A stretch of 5,884 bases of DNA from an uncultured Chloroflexota bacterium (GTDB lineage Bacteria; Chloroflexota; Anaerolineae; Promineifilales; Promineifilaceae): assembly GCA_937958365.1 (NCBI GenBank), contig CALFEW010000664.1:1-5884 (forward strand), written 5' to 3'. The number at the start of each line of letters is the position of its first letter. Position 1 is the stretch's first letter. The notes beneath the pieces were generated by a model that was given only the letters and a program-made list of their open reading frames with translations, had not been told where the DNA came from and did not search any database. The position numbers and the translations under genes were made by a program. Below are positions 5,852 to 5,884 of this stretch, piece after piece.

Positions 5852-5884
5852 TTGATGGAAGATTGAAGATTGAAGATCAACAAC
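5852..5884. repeat. Third GAAGATT heptad repeat, cut by the window end
   Basis: Almost three tandem copies of GAAGATT occupy 5858-5877, starting six bases after the stop codon of the GT-C-like gene. By analogy with the two upstream copies, an inverted right arm is expected just beyond the window, but it cannot be seen here. Confidence 0.65.

Overview
The window is moderately GC-rich bacterial DNA in which every convincing gene lies on the plus strand. It holds the 3' end of a membrane-protein gene followed by four complete genes: heme A synthase (ctaA, COX15 type), a YedJ-like HD-domain phosphohydrolase, a VanW-family cell-envelope protein, and a large multi-spanning GT-C-like membrane protein. 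I see no tRNA, rRNA, CRISPR array, transposase or phage gene. The gene set, the intergenic GAAGATT-type heptad repeats and the GC-rich 'AGGCGTCTCGCCTGC' repeat suggest an environmental, aerobically respiring bacterium, probably Chloroflexota (Anaerolineae-like). That placement is an inference from general resemblance, not from a marker gene.

Layout. 1-255: C-terminal end of a YfhO-like membrane protein. 256-330: a gap almost filled by a 53-bp inverted repeat made of two nested hairpins and ending in T5. 331-1413: ctaA. 1421-2074: HD hydrolase, 7 bp after ctaA (or overlapping it by 11 bp if a TTG start is used), so probably co-transcribed. 2075-2284: a long hairpin built from heptad repeats, then an extended -10 promoter. 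2285-4168: VanW-family protein. 4169-4318: a second heptad-repeat hairpin, then a perfect 14-bp inverted repeat whose right arm covers the ribosome binding site of the next gene. 4319-5851: GT-C-like membrane protein. 5852-5884: the start of a third heptad repeat, cut by the window edge.

How the genes relate. CtaA makes heme A for aa3-type terminal oxidases; no other cytochrome oxidase gene is in view. The HD protein is probably a soluble phosphohydrolase with no obvious link to heme. The YfhO-like, VanW and GT-C proteins would all act at or outside the membrane, which gives a loose envelope or glycan theme but no demonstrated pathway. I do not see a clearly new multi-gene system.

The more unusual content is at nucleotide level: (i) the palindrome ACGGCCGT occurs 14 times, always in coding DNA and in all three reading frames; (ii) heptad-repeat hairpins directly follow stop codons; (iii) a hairpin can mask the Shine-Dalgarno of the GT-C gene; (iv) a double-hairpin repeat directly precedes ctaA and creates a false upstream start codon.
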